The translations under genes and the position numbers were made by a program. A stretch of DNA of 64,000 bases from Pirellulaceae bacterium. Lineage in GTDB: Bacteria > Planctomycetota > Planctomycetia > Pirellulales > Pirellulaceae. Shown here piece after piece: positions 27,314-37,079 of the stretch. The stretch spans positions 62,001 to 126,000 of the forward strand of contig JAQWSU010000042.1 in the NCBI GenBank assembly GCA_029243025.1. The letters are read 5' to 3'. Every line of letters starts with the position of its first letter. The stretch's first letter is position 1. The notes under the pieces are model-generated. The model worked only from the letters and a program-made list of their open reading frames with translations. It had not been told where the DNA came from and ran no database searches.

Positions 27314-29463
27314 ATTTGTCCGCCAAACGCAAATCTCTGGTCGATGATCCAACACTGGTGCGTGTGCGGCTTCGTGAAGATGTTCGCTGCACGTTACAGC
27401 ATTCTAATAACGAACCTTACTATCAACTCGAAGATCAACTCAAGGCAAAGTTTTATCGACTCGGCACTCGAGAATGGGAATTGGTTAAACTGCTCGATGG
27501 CAAACAGTTGCTCCGGGAAGTGATCGCTCAGCAAGCATCTTTGTCAGCCAGAGAAGCGGTCATGCTTGTCAGATGGTTGACGCAAAATCAACTAGCTTCC
27601 ATCGAAGCGAACGTTGTACATCCCATTTATGAGCTTCCGAAAGCGAGCCTTGACCGTTTTCAGGGGAGCTTGAACCCCTTGTTTCTCCGTATCCCTTTGT
27701 TTGATCCGGATCACTTGTTAAAACGATGTTTGCCGTGGTGTGCTTGGACGATTAGCCCGATTGCTTTTGTGGTGTGGCTGGGATTGTGTTTGCTGGCTCT
27801 AGGGCAGGTGCTAACACATTGGGACCGGTTTCGTTTGTCACTCACCACGATTTTGACCCCAGCGAATTGGTTTTGGTTGTTGGTCGTTTGGGTGATGCTG
27901 AAGGCCGTTCATGAGTTCTATCATGGGCTGATCTGCAAAAAGTATGGAGGACAAGTTCCTCGTTGTGGATTGGTACTGATTCTGTTTTCGCCGATTGCGT
28001 TCGTGGACGTTACTTCCTCTTGGCGATTTCGTTCGAAGTGGCAACGGATTTTTACGGCCGCGGGAGGAATGTACATTGAATTCTTTGTTGCCAGTATCGC
28101 GGTCTTAATTTGGGCACGAACAGAACAGCCGTTGATTGAGCAGCTCTGCCGAAACATTATTGTGATGGCGAGTGTTTCTACGCTGCTTTGTAACGCAAAT
28201 TTTTTGATGCGATTTGATGGTTATTACATTGTCGCGGACTTGTTGGAAATCCAGAATCTGTATTCAAAAGGGCAGCAATACCTAAGATACTTCGGACGTC
28301 GATATTTGCTGGGTGTCGATATCGAAAACCCATTAGCACGAAGCTCTCATGCAATATTGATTCGTGCCTATGCTTTTGCGGCTCTGTTATGGCGCTGGCT
28401 TTTTTGTGTGGGAATTGTGCTCGCTGCTTCGGTGATGTTTCGAGGCGCTGGAATCGCACTCGCGGTTTCGGCAGCAACTTTGTGGTTGGTGATTCCCGCC
28501 GTGAAGCTTGGACGCTATCTGATTCGTGGTACCTCGACTGAGCAGCCGAATCTTGTTCGATTTGCGTTGATTTTGGGCGGCTTGATGCTGCTGGTTGGAT
28601 CGTCGCTCGCTTTACCTTGGCCGGGAGGCGTGTCGGCACCCGGCATTGTTGACTACGATCCCTTAACGATGCATCGGGTTGACAGTCCGGGCTTTGTGCG
28701 GCAGGTTCATGTCGCCCCGGGTGAACTGGTGGAGCCGGGGCAGCTGCTGGTGACGCTCGAGAATTCCGAATGGGCTTTGCAACTTGCAGAGATCGAAATT
28801 GAAATTGAGGAGTCTCTGATCCGTAGCCGTGTGTTACGCGGGGATGCTGATGTGGTGAATTATCAGGTTGAAGGACGCAAGCTGATCAGTTTATACGAGC
28901 AACGAGACGAATTAGAACAGCGGGTTCGTAAGTTGGAAATAGTCGCTACTACCCGCGGAAATGTAATCGGACACGATTTGCAATCGCTCGTGGGTCAATA
29001 CATGCATACGGGCGCACCGTTGATTGCCATCGGAGATGAAAAACAGAAAGAAGTTCGACTGTCAGTCTCCCAAAAGAACGTTACTTTTTTTCTGAAGCAG
29101 TTGGACCGGCATCCGGTCATTCGAATCAAGGGCCGCTCCACCGCCATCACCAACGGAGTGTTGACTCGCGTGGATCCGCGAGCCACGCGTCGCCTTCCCA
29201 ATCCGGGCTTGGCGGCACCGAATGGTGGACCGTTGGCAGTTGTGATGCATCACTCCGCAGAGCAAACAACGGAAGACGAACCGTTTCAGCTCGTGGAACC
29301 CCATTTTTTGGTGAGAGTGCAGATTCCAACTTCCGAAGCAGAATCCTTGCACGCCGGCCAGTTAGCTCAAACGCGGATCGAAACAGTGGGCGACACCGTT
29401 GGAAGCCATTTCTATGGTGTCGTGAGTCGATGGATCCGGACTCGACTGGAAGACAAAGGCTAG
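27310..29463 (+). CDS. PqqD-like/M50 metalloprotease/HlyD-like membrane protein
   Basis: A 717-aa protein. The GTG at 27310 overlaps the upstream TGA (GTGA), so it is the likely start. Residues about 10-100 resemble PqqD-like peptide-binding domains (FYRLGTREWELVKLLDG). The membrane part has several helices (about 145-430) and the M50 metalloprotease motif HEFYH at 201-205, together with a later NANFLMRFDGYYIV stretch supplying the Asp ligand. The C-terminal third is a HlyD/lipoyl-like domain (GFVRQVHVAPGELVEPGQLL) after a last helix. This is the YydH-like architecture found with peptide export or processing. It probably processes or transports a peptide at the inner membrane with the two adaptors. 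Confidence 0.82.
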   Translation: MNLSAKRKSLVDDPTLVRVRLREDVRCTLQHSNNEPYYQLEDQLKAKFYRLGTREWELVKLLDGKQLLREVIAQQASLSAREAVMLVRWLTQNQLASIEANVVHPIYELPKASLDRFQGSLNPLFLRIPLFDPDHLLKRCLPWCAWTISPIAFVVWLGLCLLALGQVLTHWDRFRLSLTTILTPANWFWLLVVWVMLKAVHEFYHGLICKKYGGQVPRCGLVLILFSPIAFVDVTSSWRFRSKWQRIFTAAGGMYIEFFVASIAVLIWARTEQPLIEQLCRNIIVMASVSTLLCNANFLMRFDGYYIVADLLEIQNLYSKGQQYLRYFGRRYLLGVDIENPLARSSHAILIRAYAFAALLWRWLFCVGIVLAASVMFRGAGIALAVSAATLWLVIPAVKLGRYLIRGTSTEQPNLVRFALILGGLMLLVGSSLALPWPGGVSAPGIVDYDPLTMHRVDSPGFVRQVHVAPGELVEPGQLLVTLENSEWALQLAEIEIEIEESLIRSRVLRGDADVVNYQVEGRKLISLYEQRDELEQRVRKLEIVATTRGNVIGHDLQSLVGQYMHTGAPLIAIGDEKQKEVRLSVSQKNVTFFLKQLDRHPVIRIKGRSTAITNGVLTRVDPRATRRLPNPGLAAPNGGPLAVVMHHSAEQTTEDEPFQLVEPHFLVRVQIPTSEAESLHAGQLAQTRIETVGDTVGSHFYGVVSRWIRTRLEDKG

Positions 29464-30409
29464 CGAGCAACGGTTGCGCTACCTGAAATCATAGGCAGCG
29501 CGCGGCCGATCGCTGACCATGAAATTACTCCCAACACTTTGCTTCCTCAGTCGGAGATTGCCCGAAGCCATTCCGATGGCCTGGTTGGCGACGCGACGGG
29601 GGATTGTTTGTCTCGACATTTGACACACACACTCGGATTAAGACTGAATTCCTGGTGCGAAGTTGCGCAAAAAAGTTTTCTGGATCGGGGAAACGGGTCG
29701 CAATGCCAAAAGGTTGACAGAGCTGATTCATGCGGTCGATTGTTTGATCGATTCTCTAAATCTACCGGGCAAATTCCCTGCACCATCCACGGGCGCGAGG
29801 GGATCTAATTGCTAGGCTTTTATCGTGTTTCAAACGCCGGATGGTGGACCGAATGGCCGTTGAAAAGAGTTTGGACGAGTGTCGACGGTGGTATTTGCGG
29901 ACGGCATTCCTCCCCATGATTATGATTTCGACCGGAGATGTTGAGGGATGTCGTGAAACGACAAGCGGTTCCGGAAAAGGAAGGCTCTACCACGGTCAAT
30001 GGTGACCCGCTGGTCCTGTTTTCCGATGTTTATGCTGAATCTCACACGCAACGCCGGGTTGAAAGCGATGGGTAGGTTTGCGTTTTGTGGGCGCAGAGTC
30101 CTTACTGAAAACGTTTGAAGTTGAATTCACCCGGAATCGGGCGGAATAGATTTGGGAAAGCAGCGGAGGTCGATTCGCACTTGCCAAAGGCTGGATTGGT
30201 GAGATACAAGTTGGTCGAACTGGTGTGCATCATGTTTGTGCCGAGGCTTCTCCTGTTTGGGAGGGCTTGAACGAGTTGCCGGCACCTGGTTGAGCCGCCG
30301 CTTGTTTGGTAAACGGACGGTGATCGCCGATTTTGGTTTCGAGCTTTGCCGCGCCCGGCGTGGCGGCTCGCAATAGAAAAACAACGCGTATCGTCCGGGG
30401 GTGTTTGAG
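29464..30409. other. Long region without a recognised gene
   Basis: A 946-bp stretch between the M50 gene and the DUF2817 gene. Reading frames on both strands are short and lack ribosome sites, domains or consistent codon use. A 34-codon frame from the ATG at 29519 and about 54 codons around 29840-30004 are the only plus-strand candidates, and neither looks like a known protein. A small peptide substrate for the adjacent M50/HlyD proteins could be hidden here, but I cannot point to one. Confidence 0.4.
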
Positions 30410-31498
30410 ATGATGGTTGGTCAGCTTGACGCGTTTTCACCCGACTATGCAACAGCACGGCGGAAGTTTCGCAGCGCGGTCGCTCGGCCCGGTTGGATCT
30501 TCGAGGAGCATTTACTGCAGGAAGAGGGACCTGATGGTGAAACGCTTTCGGTTGATGTGGCTCGCTATTGTGTGAAAGGCTCGCGGCAAACGCTCGTGAT
30601 CTCGTCCGGACTACATGGTGTGGAAGGCTTTTTGGGATCTGCGGTTCAGCTTGAAGCGTTGCGTGTTTGGGCAACTAAGGCAAGACCGCGAGTGAATGTG
30701 GTGGTGCTTCATGCTCTGAATCCGTATGGATTTGCTTGGCTGAGACGATTCGACAAGCAGAATGTGGATCTCAATCGAAATTTCCTGTTGGAAGGTGAGT
30801 CCTATCAAGGTTCGCCCGCCTCCTATTCGACCCTGGATGGGTTGCTGAATCCACAATGCGCGCCAAATCGTCTTGATATGTTCCGAGTCCAGGCACTGCT
30901 GTTGATCGTCCGGCATGGTATGCCTGCTTTACGTCAGGCGGTTGCCGGTGGGCAGTATGACTTTCCCCGGGGACTGTTTTTTGGAGGGCATAGAGCTGCT
31001 TCGATTCAGCAATGGTTAGGCGATATCCTAGATGAATGGTTGGTGGACAACGACAACGTTATGCATTTAGATTTCCACACGGGATTGGGACCCCATGGCC
31101 AATACAAGTTGCTACTGGATCCACCTTTGCGACCTTTAGATCAAAAGCGAATGTTGGAGTGGTTTGGTAGCGGGACATTTGAAGAGAGTGATTCGAATGG
31201 TATCGCCTACAAAACCCGAGGGGGCATCGGACCCTGGTGTGTTTCGCGGGAAATCGTGCCCAACTACCTTTATGTCTGTGCTGAATTTGGGACTTACGGG
31301 CCGATGGCAGTCATCGAGGGTTTGCGCGCCGAGAATCAGGCTTATCACTTTCTAGACAGCAATCAGCCCGCATACGGGCGGGCCCAGCGACGATTGAAGG
31401 AACTGTTTTGCCCGGAAGCATTAGCTTGGCGACGGACGGTGTTAAGGCAGAGCCTGGCAATCGTTGCTCAAGCGGAGACTGGCCTGTCTGACTTGTAA
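30410..31498 (+). CDS. DUF2817/M14-like zinc carboxypeptidase family enzyme
   Basis: A 362-aa protein starting at one of two adjacent ATGs (30410 or 30413) after a GGGGG-rich ribosome site. SSGLHGVEGFLGSAVQLEAL near residue 66 and NVDLNRNFL near residue 119 match the zinc-binding HxxE and NxxxN regions of the M14-like DUF2817 family. The second His ligand is likely in MHLDFHTGLG near residue 220 and the catalytic Glu in the YVCAEFGTYG segment near 287. The family removes terminal residues or deacylates small substrates. There is no signal peptide, so it is cytoplasmic. It converges on the TolC-like gene. Confidence 0.82.
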   Translation: MMVGQLDAFSPDYATARRKFRSAVARPGWIFEEHLLQEEGPDGETLSVDVARYCVKGSRQTLVISSGLHGVEGFLGSAVQLEALRVWATKARPRVNVVVLHALNPYGFAWLRRFDKQNVDLNRNFLLEGESYQGSPASYSTLDGLLNPQCAPNRLDMFRVQALLLIVRHGMPALRQAVAGGQYDFPRGLFFGGHRAASIQQWLGDILDEWLVDNDNVMHLDFHTGLGPHGQYKLLLDPPLRPLDQKRMLEWFGSGTFEESDSNGIAYKTRGGIGPWCVSREIVPNYLYVCAEFGTYGPMAVIEGLRAENQAYHFLDSNQPAYGRAQRRLKELFCPEALAWRRTVLRQSLAIVAQAETGLSDL

Positions 31499-31524
31499 GA
31501 CGTGAGGCTTGTCGCCGGAACGGG

Positions 31525-33426
31525 TTAACGGCGTTGCTTGTGCGGTGGAGTCCGCGATTGGACGTGTGTCGAAACGGTTGAGCCCCGATCTGAGGACGAT
31601 GCGTTCGAGGGGTGTTGCCTGTTTTTATCGGAAACTTCCGATGAGATCGGCAGGTTGCGGCGGAGTTCAACCTGGGGTAAGCAGTTTTTGATATAACGCT
31701 CCATCGTGATCTGTTCGGTTTGTAGCATGGTACCCAACGCTCGTTGATAGGCCATGTGGGAAGTGTTGTAATCTAATTGGGAATTGAGGAATGCGAATTC
31801 GGCCAGGTTGAGCCGTTCCTGGGCGTCAAGGAGATCCTCGAGTAGGACGCTGGCTGATAGATCATTACCTGGCAGGAGCCTCCAACGGTCGTAGAGATAC
31901 CGGACTTCGGCCTCTTCACCGGAAACGGCTTGAAAGTTTGCCAGCATTTCCCGATAAGATGTGCTGACTTCGCGCACAGCCGCTTCGACTTCGAAACGCA
32001 ATGCTTCCATGGTGACCTGCAGTTGTGACTCTAGCTGGCGAAGCTCTAGTCGTCGTCGATCATAACGGGCTTTTGCGCGACGGTTGTTGATCGGCATTTC
32101 GTATTGCAGTCCCACGCTATAACTGGGTTCGCCGCGGCTGTACTGGTCGAGAATTGAGCCTCCAATGTTGGCATTGCCTCGTAATCCACTCACATAAGTG
32201 TCCACGACGAGATTGAGCAGCGGCAGTAATTCGTTGCGTGACATATTCAAACGAACACCCGCGGCTCGTATCTGTTTAATCGACGCGGCCAACTCGGGGC
32301 GATTGTGGAAAGCGATTTCAACCGACTGTTGAACATCCATGGGAGCGGAGTATTTCAGCGGTAGCGACTCGGGCAGTAATTCATTATCGACGCTGTTGCC
32401 TAGAGCCGGATCGTTGACCAGCGCGCGAATACGACTTTCGGAGTTTCGTATTGCCATTTCGGCGCGATAGACCTCGGCACGTCGGCTGGCAACGGCCGCA
32501 CGTGCACGCATGATTTGGCTCTGCAGAGCATCAATGGTTCGCCGCCGTTCCATCTCGGTGAGAATCTCACGGGCCGCATTGCGGAGACGTTGTTTTTGGA
32601 GCAAATTTGCTCGTTGCAAATACAGTTCCCAATAAGCACGAGTGATTTTGAGGAGATGCGATTGTAGTTGACTCGAGAAATCGTCCTGTGCGGTCGCAGT
32701 GTCGATCTGGGCCAACACGGTAAGACTCGTGTTGTAAACGCGACCAGCTCCCTTGAGAAGCGGTTGGGTGTAGCTGATCGTGAGCCGTGAATTCCCCTGA
32801 TTTGGCGGTGTAAAAAAGATGGAGTTGTTGTCACGGTAACCGATCTCTTGTGCGATATCGAATCGGCCGCCCAATGTGTTTTTTCTCCTTAAACCGGCGC
32901 TGGTCGCAAAGTCGTGTTCACGGAACCGCAGGGGGCCCCCGGTCTCAAGTTGGTTTCCCACCGGATTACTCGTGTCAACGAATTGAGATTCGACAAAAGC
33001 CGACCAGTCAAATTCGGCATTGGCTTCGATAATTGCCGTTTCCCGAATCAAGGGTGCCTCTTGGATTACGCGGATTTGAGCGGAGTATGCAAGAGCACTT
33101 ACCAACAATTCATCTAGGCTGATAGGAATTGGCGTTGTACCTTGGACAAACGGTTCGCGAACGGCGGTATCCCACCAGTTGGTCAGCCTCTGCTCGACTT
33201 TCGGCCTGGGCAATCGAGCAGGACTCGGATGCTGATCGGGCAGAGATGGAGAAGGCAGCCGCACCATTTCGTTCCCTGGTGGATTCGCTGCTTGTCGGGT
33301 TGGGACCTGACTCCACAATGGACCGCTGTTTGCATTGATCAAGCAGACAGACATCCAGGCGAGCGTGCATCGGATCAGCACTATCCGGCGACCTGCCATA
33401 ATCTGCGGGCTTCGTTGTCGTCGCAT
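31525..33426 (-). CDS. TolC-family outer-membrane efflux protein
   Basis: A protein of about 633 aa with a basic/hydrophobic leader (about residues 10-40 from the ATG at 33426; the ATG at 33399 is an alternative). The mature protein is long and helical, with two outer-membrane-efflux repeats. Repeated features are helices with AYWELYLQRANLLQKQRLR near residue 260, FHNRPELAASIKQIRAAGV near 345 and QLDYNTSHMAYQRALGTMLQ near 555, together with Tyr-rich strand segments such as RLTISYTQPLLKGAG. TolC-type proteins form the outer-membrane channel for HlyD-adaptor systems. Three adaptors lie 2-9 kb away, so it is the likely channel for that cluster although convergently transcribed. Confidence 0.85.
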   Translation of the reverse strand: MRRQRSPQIMAGRRIVLIRCTLAWMSVCLINANSGPLWSQVPTRQAANPPGNEMVRLPSPSLPDQHPSPARLPRPKVEQRLTNWWDTAVREPFVQGTTPIPISLDELLVSALAYSAQIRVIQEAPLIRETAIIEANAEFDWSAFVESQFVDTSNPVGNQLETGGPLRFREHDFATSAGLRRKNTLGGRFDIAQEIGYRDNNSIFFTPPNQGNSRLTISYTQPLLKGAGRVYNTSLTVLAQIDTATAQDDFSSQLQSHLLKITRAYWELYLQRANLLQKQRLRNAAREILTEMERRRTIDALQSQIMRARAAVASRRAEVYRAEMAIRNSESRIRALVNDPALGNSVDNELLPESLPLKYSAPMDVQQSVEIAFHNRPELAASIKQIRAAGVRLNMSRNELLPLLNLVVDTYVSGLRGNANIGGSILDQYSRGEPSYSVGLQYEMPINNRRAKARYDRRRLELRQLESQLQVTMEALRFEVEAAVREVSTSYREMLANFQAVSGEEAEVRYLYDRWRLLPGNDLSASVLLEDLLDAQERLNLAEFAFLNSQLDYNTSHMAYQRALGTMLQTEQITMERYIKNCLPQVELRRNLPISSEVSDKNRQHPSNASSSDRGSTVSTHVQSRTPPHKQRR

Positions 33427-33776
33427 AGGAGTACGTCCGAGATCGCAAGGGCGGCCGACGCCGCAAATAATCTCCAAACCTCAAGGTTTGACGCGGTAGG
33501 CTGATCCCATCGTAGGTGGATTCGACCAAATTTGCGACGCGGGAACAGCTTCGACTCTCGAGTCGATGTAATCGTTAGTGATCCTGGAGTTGGCGAAACT
33601 CGACAACTTTGCCCAATCGATAATCTTCGCCGTTTGTCGAAAACAGGACGGGGGCACCGGAACCAACCAGAGCAATGAATCGGGAGTGGCGCATGGAGCC
33701 AGATGGGCCCGCGATCCGAGAGGAATGGCAAAGCCAGTTACGGTCTGAGTGGATCGAATATGGCCGGCCGGTGGCT
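33427..33776. other. Intergenic region, no gene seen
   Basis: A 350-bp gap between the TolC-like gene start and the end of the HerA-like gene, both on the minus strand. Its frames overlap on both strands without a coherent protein. It should contain the TolC promoter. Confidence 0.35.
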
Positions 33777-36233
33777 TCAGTTTCCTGGCTTGGGGGTTGG
33801 AATCCAAACGATTGCGAAGAGTCGGATGTCGATATCTGACTTCCGGGGTTTTAACTGGATTGTTTCAAGTTCCAGCTTGAGCGGATCCATCTGTTCACGT
33901 ATTTCAGCAGCTTCCGCGCGGAAATCTGCTTCTAGATCCGCGAGTCGATTGCGATACTCCTCGGCCTTTCTTTCTGCACGACGGACATCTTCAGCCTGTT
34001 TGGAAGCGCGACCGAATCCTTGGGCCGTGCGAGATGCGCGTCCGATGTTGGTGGAACTGAATTTCTTTTTGCCAAGCATCGCGCTGAGTAGATTGCTCCC
34101 CAGTGAGATCATGGATCGCATATTGGCCTCTTTGGCTTGACTCGCTTCGCGTTCGATCGCCTCTTCGGCACGGTTGATTCGGTCTTCTGCCGTTTGTAAT
34201 CGGGATGCGTATTTGTGCCGCAACTTATCGACCCGTCCGTCACGAGCTTCTCGCGCGAGATCGGTTAGTCGGATACGGAAGTCGCGTTCGGATTCGCCTG
34301 GTCGGGAATATTCTTTGAGAGTTGCACATTTGAAAAGGTCATAGCGCTGCTGCCGATACAAGAAATCGCGAAGCGACTTTTTGCATTCGGAAAACGTACT
34401 CGATTTGCTGAGTAAATTGGGCAAGGGTTCAAAAGTGCAAGGCGAAAGCGGTGCTTGTCGTAGGTCCGTGCGATTCATTTGCAGAACGCTCGCGGTATCC
34501 CAATCCGGATGAACTGCATTCACGGGCACTTGAAGTGACCACTGATACTCGTCGTCGGCGGCAAGGCCTCGACGCGTATCGACAAAGTGCACTTTTATGA
34601 AGGCCAAAATTTGAGGTGAATAATGAAAAGTGTCATGGTTCGGTTCGTCGGACGGAAGAAAAAACGATTCGACATTGCGCGGGACGACGGGAGCGTGCGG
34701 ACTCGCGGCACTCCTGCCGGATGCATGCTCGATTGGATTCGTAGGGCGATCTGGTGGCGTTTTGTCAGTTGTTCCGGCGGAAGAAGGCTCGACCTTTTCA
34801 GCGGTCTCTTGTTTGGATTTCATCAGACTGCGAATCTGATTGCGAGTCATGGGGCCGGCTAAGTACGAAAGTGCCCACCGTGTCTGGAACACTTCGGGCG
34901 CACTGTCATGGACGTTGTGCATCAAGAATACGCGTTTGCCGACATTGGAGAGGATTTCCGCAGCGGTTGAGCGATCAAACGCTTCCCCAGATTCGGTCGT
35001 CGCGCCCTCAAGTCCGTCGAGCACGCGGTCTTTGTCTCGTTCCGTTTGTAAGCGGCCTAGGAACCAAGTGCCGGCATTCGACAGCCCTTTGTAATCAAGA
35101 TCGACCGGGTTTTGTGTGGAAAGGACGACGCCAAGTCCGAATGCTCGGGCCTGCTTTAGCAGGGTGAGAAGCGGTTTCTTAGAGGGAGGTTCTGCGACGG
35201 GTGGCATGTAGCCAAAGATTTCATCGATGTAGAGCAAAGCGCGTAAGCTATTGGTGCCTGAACGACTGCGCATCCAGCCTAATGTCTCGTTGAGCAACAG
35301 TGACACAAAGAACATTCGCTCTGACTCGGACAAGTGCGCGATCGAAAAAATCGAATGTCTCGGTTTGCCGGATGGCGAGTAGAGCAGTTGGTCGACATTG
35401 AGGGGTTGACCCTTCAGCCAGGCCGCGAAGCTAGGCGCAGCCAATAGATTGTTCAATGCCATGGCTAATTCAAACCGATCTTTCGGTGGAAAGAACGATT
35501 CTAAGTCCATGACTCCGACTTGCTGAAAGGGTGGTTGCTGAACTTGTTGAATCAGTTGGCCTAAATCCAAGTCCTTGCCACTGCGCCATGACTCATCGAG
35601 GAGCCGAGTGATCAGAATGTGTTCGCGAGAACGGAGCGGGTCGGCATTAATGCCTAATAAACCTAGCAGGCTGTTGGCCGTCGTCGTGACGCGGTCCCGC
35701 AGCAAATCCGCATTTTCAACTACAGAGGGAGGAGGCGCCGCGAAAGACGAAAGGATGGAAATTGGCAGGCCGGCGTCGCTACCTGGTGTGTAAACATTGA
35801 ATTCGACCGCATCGCCCAGGCGACTTATCCGTTCGGGCGTCTGATCCCAATCAGCCAATCCCTCGCGCCAACGCGAAGCCTGCATTGCTGCGTAATCTTC
35901 GACGGTCATTTGCTCGCGTTGAGCGTCGTCCGCATGAATCCATGGTAAAAAATCTTCTGGGCGTAATTCCGGGAAATTGAGAAGTAAATTCGAAAGGTCT
36001 CCTTTGGGATCAATGATCAATGCCGGAATGCGATCGATCGCAGCTTCTTCTAACAGGCCAACTCCCAGACCTGTTTTTCCACTGCCTGTCATCCCCACAA
36101 TTACGGCATGCGTTACCAAATCTTTGGAATCATACAATACTAGCTCTTCTTCACGTCGGTTCGAATCCAGGTTGAATGATTTGCCCAAATAGAAAGAACC
36201 GAGGGATTCGTATGAGGGCTGATCTGCAGACAC
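33777..36233 (-). CDS. HerA-like ATP-binding protein (DUF87/DUF853-type)
   Basis: An 818-aa cytoplasmic ATPase of the HerA/FtsK superfamily. Walker A is GMTGSGKTG near residue 47, followed by ALIIDPKGDLSNLL; Walker B is LLYIDEIFGYM near residue 335, and VVLSTQNPVDLD fits the sensor region. The central part (about 445-600) is Ser/Pro/Thr-rich, then a helical C-terminal half contains a long Glu/Arg/Ala coiled coil (about 680-790). HerA-like proteins are DNA-translocating ATPases, but no NurA nuclease is next to it, so its role here is open. The C-terminal coiled coil is unusual for HerA itself. Confidence 0.85.
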   Translation of the reverse strand: MSADQPSYESLGSFYLGKSFNLDSNRREEELVLYDSKDLVTHAVIVGMTGSGKTGLGVGLLEEAAIDRIPALIIDPKGDLSNLLLNFPELRPEDFLPWIHADDAQREQMTVEDYAAMQASRWREGLADWDQTPERISRLGDAVEFNVYTPGSDAGLPISILSSFAAPPPSVVENADLLRDRVTTTANSLLGLLGINADPLRSREHILITRLLDESWRSGKDLDLGQLIQQVQQPPFQQVGVMDLESFFPPKDRFELAMALNNLLAAPSFAAWLKGQPLNVDQLLYSPSGKPRHSIFSIAHLSESERMFFVSLLLNETLGWMRSRSGTNSLRALLYIDEIFGYMPPVAEPPSKKPLLTLLKQARAFGLGVVLSTQNPVDLDYKGLSNAGTWFLGRLQTERDKDRVLDGLEGATTESGEAFDRSTAAEILSNVGKRVFLMHNVHDSAPEVFQTRWALSYLAGPMTRNQIRSLMKSKQETAEKVEPSSAGTTDKTPPDRPTNPIEHASGRSAASPHAPVVPRNVESFFLPSDEPNHDTFHYSPQILAFIKVHFVDTRRGLAADDEYQWSLQVPVNAVHPDWDTASVLQMNRTDLRQAPLSPCTFEPLPNLLSKSSTFSECKKSLRDFLYRQQRYDLFKCATLKEYSRPGESERDFRIRLTDLAREARDGRVDKLRHKYASRLQTAEDRINRAEEAIEREASQAKEANMRSMISLGSNLLSAMLGKKKFSSTNIGRASRTAQGFGRASKQAEDVRRAERKAEEYRNRLADLEADFRAEAAEIREQMDPLKLELETIQLKPRKSDIDIRLFAIVWIPTPKPGN

Positions 36234-36338
36234 GATGGGATCCTCCGTGATGAGCGGGCTCAGTGAATTTGGGAAACCAAGTCTACAACAAAACGGGCGT
36301 TTGCTATACGACTCGGTTTATTTCATGGTGACTTTCGC

Positions 36339-37046
36339 TCAGGCTGACGTTTCCTCAATCCAATGGTTGATTGTCTGAAAAACATTGTCGAGCATCGGTT
36401 CGGTCAAACGCCCCGTGAAAGTGTTTTGTTGGCTCGGGTGGTAACTGCCGATTAACAAGCTACCGTTTGTCAAAATGTATTGTGCGCCGTGGCCAAATTT
36501 CGGCCGAGTCGTCGATAGCCACCCGCGTTGGGTCAGATGGTCGATGCTCGCCTTCCAGGCAATCTGTCCCAGGGCAAGGAAGACGGCCGGTTGCAATAGA
36601 TCAACGATCTCATTGAGAAATGGGTGGCACTGTTCAATCTCAGTCCGAGTTGGTTTGTTATCGGGGGGAGCGCAATGGCATACGGCTGTGATGGCACAGT
36701 TTTGCAGGGTTAGGCCATCATTTCTCGCTACTGAAGATGCTTGGTTTGAAAAACCGGCTCGGGCTAATGCCCGGTATAACCAGTCGCCACTACGATCTCC
36801 GGTAAACATCCGTCCAGTTCGATTGGCGCCGTGAGCTCCAGGAGCCAAGCCGACGATCAGCAGTTGAGCACTGGGGTCACCAAAATTGGGCACGGGCCCA
36901 GCCCAGTAGTCCCAGTCGAGATAAGCTTTGCGCTTGGTCAATCCGATCGATTGGCAATGGGTACGTAATCGGTCGCAAGCTTGGCAATCGACAATCCGTT
37001 GGTTCAGGGCGTTCCATGGCGACCGTGACATGTGGGATTCGTCCAT
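36339..37046 (-). CDS. Uracil-DNA glycosylase, family 5 (UDGb-like)
   Basis: A 235-aa protein with the Fe-S cluster cysteines CQACDRLRTHC near the N-terminus and a further Cys in each of the CAITAVCHC segment. The motif GLAPGAHGANRTGRMFTGD near residue 68 is the family 5 (UdgB) signature, where a GxxPG-AHG loop replaces the usual catalytic Asp region. GSYHPSQQNT near the C-terminus is the second binding loop. It would remove uracil or other deaminated bases from DNA. It is followed on the same strand by the SRPBCC and protein-transferase genes with short gaps. Confidence 0.88.
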   Translation of the reverse strand: MDESHMSRSPWNALNQRIVDCQACDRLRTHCQSIGLTKRKAYLDWDYWAGPVPNFGDPSAQLLIVGLAPGAHGANRTGRMFTGDRSGDWLYRALARAGFSNQASSVARNDGLTLQNCAITAVCHCAPPDNKPTRTEIEQCHPFLNEIVDLLQPAVFLALGQIAWKASIDHLTQRGWLSTTRPKFGHGAQYILTNGSLLIGSYHPSQQNTFTGRLTEPMLDNVFQTINHWIEETSA

Positions 37047-37079
37047 TTCGAGCGATAGGTAAGGGGAAACGCAGAAAAC

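Noticed and set aside
30102-30674. 190-codon minus-strand frame
   Set aside because: It overlaps the DUF2817 gene on the opposite strand, is basic and low in hydrophobic pattern, and lacks a ribosome site.
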